From positions 65,214 through 80,453 of the forward strand of contig NZ_RARA01000027.1 of assembly GCF_003788695.1 (NCBI RefSeq): a stretch of 15,240 nt of DNA, in the 5' to 3' direction. The notes below the pieces were generated by a model. The model had not been told where the DNA came from. It worked only from the letters and a program-made list of their open reading frames with translations, and ran no database searches. The translations under genes and the position numbers were made by a program. Within the stretch, counting starts at the first letter, position 1; each line of letters opens with the position of its first letter. This DNA is from Candidatus Cardinium hertigii (GTDB lineage Bacteria; Bacteroidota; Bacteroidia; Cytophagales_A; Amoebophilaceae). Below are positions 13,793 through 15,240 of the stretch, piece by piece.

Positions 13793-15001
13793 CTACTTTA
13801 CTAAATTTTTAGCGGCATTATATGCTTTAGGTGCTACTTTTTTGGCAATCATTTTAAGCCTTGTATACCAACTGAATTGATCTTTTACCTTATTGGCTAC
13901 ACCAGATATACCATTGACATCCACGTTTATTTTGCGTAAACTATCCAAACGACCGGAACCACTACCAACCGTATGGTCACCACTGGTTTTTCCAATTTTA
14001 CTTGAACGGTTACTAGCTCCATGCTTCCCTCCCTTCGTTTTCCCAGCTTTACCTGAACGACCACCAGTTCCATACCCCCCCCCTCCTACTCCACCGCCAC
14101 TACCTCCAGGTCCGTTGCCAGCAACGCCGCCTGCTCCTACCACTCCTCCTGTTCCTGCACCCGCAATTTCTCCTGTTCCTATCCCCGCAATTTCTCCTGC
14201 ACCTGTACCTGTACCTGCAATTTCTCCTGTTCCTGTTAAACCATCACCAGCATCGTAAGTATTAACATTATTCGAAACAGGCACATCGCCATTGGTACCA
14301 GCACCAACTCCGGAATCATACATGCCCCTCCCCGCATCGTCTGATCCTTTATAAATGTTATCAGGTGCTCCATCATAAGCACCAGGCGGCGCTCCACTAT
14401 AGGCACCATGCATACCATTAGGGGTTTCAGTAAAAGCATTTTCACTAGACATGGAGTGTTTACCCACTCTTTTATTGGATGTGGCACTTACACCAGCTGC
14501 TTTTGTATACTTGCTATCTATACCAGCATTGGATTTACCTTGGCCTGAAGGAACTATTTCTTCCAATACGGCTATATTCGCCTCTGCTCTAACCAGTGTA
14601 CCATCCACTTGAAACATGGAATAAACTATATCTAACTCCACGAGCCTGCCCTTAAAATCAATCTGCCCCCATATTACTCGAATGTAGCTGGGCGCACTAT
14701 GCGTTCCAGCAACATTATAAGTAATAGCTTGAAGCTGCTTTACTTGTTCTATGACATGAATGGTATTACTACCGGGAATAATTCCCGTATTATCAAAGAG
14801 AAGGCTAAAAGAGAGTAATTTGGGAGGCGTTCCACAATATTTAAGTAAACTAGATCCAGCCATTCCTTGCGGAATATGATACGCTACACCACTTTTAATA
14901 ATTAAATTTTCTGGATTAATAGAAGTAACAAACTCACCTGTAAACGAAGAGAATTTATTGTCTCTACATGCTTTAATAGCCAGTTTACTAACATTACTCA
15001 T
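13793..15001 (-). CDS. Contractile injection system tube/baseplate protein (Afp7-like) with a Gly-rich C-terminal tail
   Basis: Residues 1 to about 150 match the CIS tube domain of antifeeding-prophage and related systems: KLAIKACRDNKFSS, a SINPENL segment, SFSLLFDNTGIIPG (64-77), IEQVKQL, then SYIRVIWGQIDFKGRLVELD and FQVDGTLVRAEANI. This domain lies at the inner tube-baseplate junction. Relatives normally continue into a LysM domain; here there is instead a tail of about 250 residues. It holds a polar stretch, a Gly/Ala/Thr-rich region (about 198-350) with short GTGEIAG-type repeats (257-282), then a basic segment ending in KKVAPKAYNAAKNLVK. The tail is one open frame but more GC-rich than the rest, with a G9 tract at 14075-14083. 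The gene lies 26 bases after the DUF5908-like gene and probably belongs to an injection-system operon extending beyond the right edge. Confidence 0.8.
   Translation of the reverse strand: MSNVSKLAIKACRDNKFSSFTGEFVTSINPENLIIKSGVAYHIPQGMAGSSLLKYCGTPPKLLSFSLLFDNTGIIPGSNTIHVIEQVKQLQAITYNVAGTHSAPSYIRVIWGQIDFKGRLVELDIVYSMFQVDGTLVRAEANIAVLEEIVPSGQGKSNAGIDSKYTKAAGVSATSNKRVGKHSMSSENAFTETPNGMHGAYSGAPPGAYDGAPDNIYKGSDDAGRGMYDSGVGAGTNGDVPVSNNVNTYDAGDGLTGTGEIAGTGTGAGEIAGIGTGEIAGAGTGGVVGAGGVAGNGPGGSGGGVGGGGYGTGGRSGKAGKTKGGKHGASNRSSKIGKTSGDHTVGSGSGRLDSLRKINVDVNGISGVANKVKDQFSWYTRLKMIAKKVAPKAYNAAKNLVK
14075..14083. repeat. G9 homopolymer (C9 on + strand) in the Gly-rich tail
   Basis: Nine C in a row on the plus strand lie in the GGGGYG part of the tail of the tube-protein homologue (about residues 306-310). 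Slippage would change the reading frame of the last 90 or so residues, including the basic C-terminus. The neighbouring DNA at 14156-14233 also has short tandem repeats built on GCAATTTCTCCT, which could expand or contract. Confidence 0.85.
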
Positions 15002-15027
15002 AGTTACAAATAGATCATTTGATCATT

Positions 15028-15198
15028 TTACCTCGTTTCCCGATCTTCTAATAAGTTCAATACATCTTTTGTTAAGGCTAATTTTTGCTGTTCCGTATGC
15101 AATAAAAAATTCAAAGAAGTAGGGTTCGGGTTTTCTACTTTCTTATTGGTTTCGTAAACTTTAATTTGGATAATAAGTTCATTAATTTTAATAGGCAT
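15028..15198 (-). CDS. Small DUF5908-like protein of a contractile injection system cluster
   Basis: This is a 56-residue protein starting MPIKINELIIQIKV, which resembles the MPIEIxELxIxxxV start of DUF5908 proteins. Those are small proteins of unknown role found beside tube and baseplate genes in Bacteroidetes contractile injection systems. I chose the ATG at 15198, not the in-frame ATG at 15222, because the family begins at MPI. The rest is charged and helical (QQKLALTKDVLNLLEDRETR). It lies directly upstream of the tube-protein gene, and this pairing supports both calls. No Shine-Dalgarno sequence is visible. Confidence 0.65.
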   Translation of the reverse strand: MPIKINELIIQIKVYETNKKVENPNPTSLNFLLHTEQQKLALTKDVLNLLEDRETR

Positions 15199-15240
15199 AA
15201 TCAATAAAATTAACTTAAGCATTACACTAAAATGTTATAC

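Noticed and set aside
13893..14258. Proline-rich 121-codon reading frame on the plus strand
   Set aside because: It is the antisense image of the Gly-rich tail of the tube-protein homologue; Gly codons read backwards give Pro codons.

Overview
The window is an AT-rich stretch of a bacterial chromosome. Gene content points to the Bacteroidetes, most likely an intracellular symbiont of the Amoebophilaceae (Amoebophilus/Cardinium type). The reasons are a contractile-injection-system tube-protein gene next to a DUF5908-type small gene, a DUF3857/transglutaminase lipoprotein, few Shine-Dalgarno sequences, one good match to the Bacteroidetes promoter (TTTG, 20 nt, TAnnTTTG), duplicated lipoprotein genes, gene remnants and a small mobile-element relic. 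The family assignment is an inference; no rRNA or tRNA gene is present to settle it.

Layout. Positions 1-528 hold the 5' end of a lipoprotein gene that runs off the left edge, joined directly to a truncated sodium/solute symporter remnant (528-785). Next is an intact ORF for a thymidylate-kinase-like protein that has lost its key motifs (893-1507). A 708-aa lipoprotein follows on the minus strand (1742-3868). Its first 380 bases and 148 bases upstream are nearly identical to positions 1-528, and it carries an internal tandem duplication. Downstream of the next gene lies a 92-bp MITE-like element with perfect 19-bp ends and 10-bp flanking direct repeats. A minus-strand cluster follows: lnt (apolipoprotein N-acyltransferase), gatC (amidotransferase subunit C) and a flippase-like membrane protein. 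Then come a DUF3857/transglutaminase lipoprotein (minus) and, divergently, a very large fusion protein (plus, to 13714). The right end carries two minus-strand genes of a contractile injection system of the antifeeding-prophage type.

The most interesting object is the fusion protein at 10199-13714. An SLC5-type sodium/solute symporter is followed by extra membrane helices, a histidine-kinase-like region whose phospho-acceptor His appears replaced by Asn, and a complete SpoT/Rel-type HD hydrolase domain with every expected hydrolase residue at the expected spacing. It suggests a transporter-sensor whose output is degradation of (p)ppGpp rather than phosphotransfer. The remnant at 528-785 is the N-terminus of a second symporter of the same superfamily.

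Links between genes: Lnt performs the last step of lipoprotein maturation, and the window encodes three predicted lipoproteins (two paralogues plus the DUF3857 protein). The tube-protein homologue has a Gly-rich tail where relatives usually have a LysM domain. Two long G tracts lie inside coding regions and could be slippage sites.
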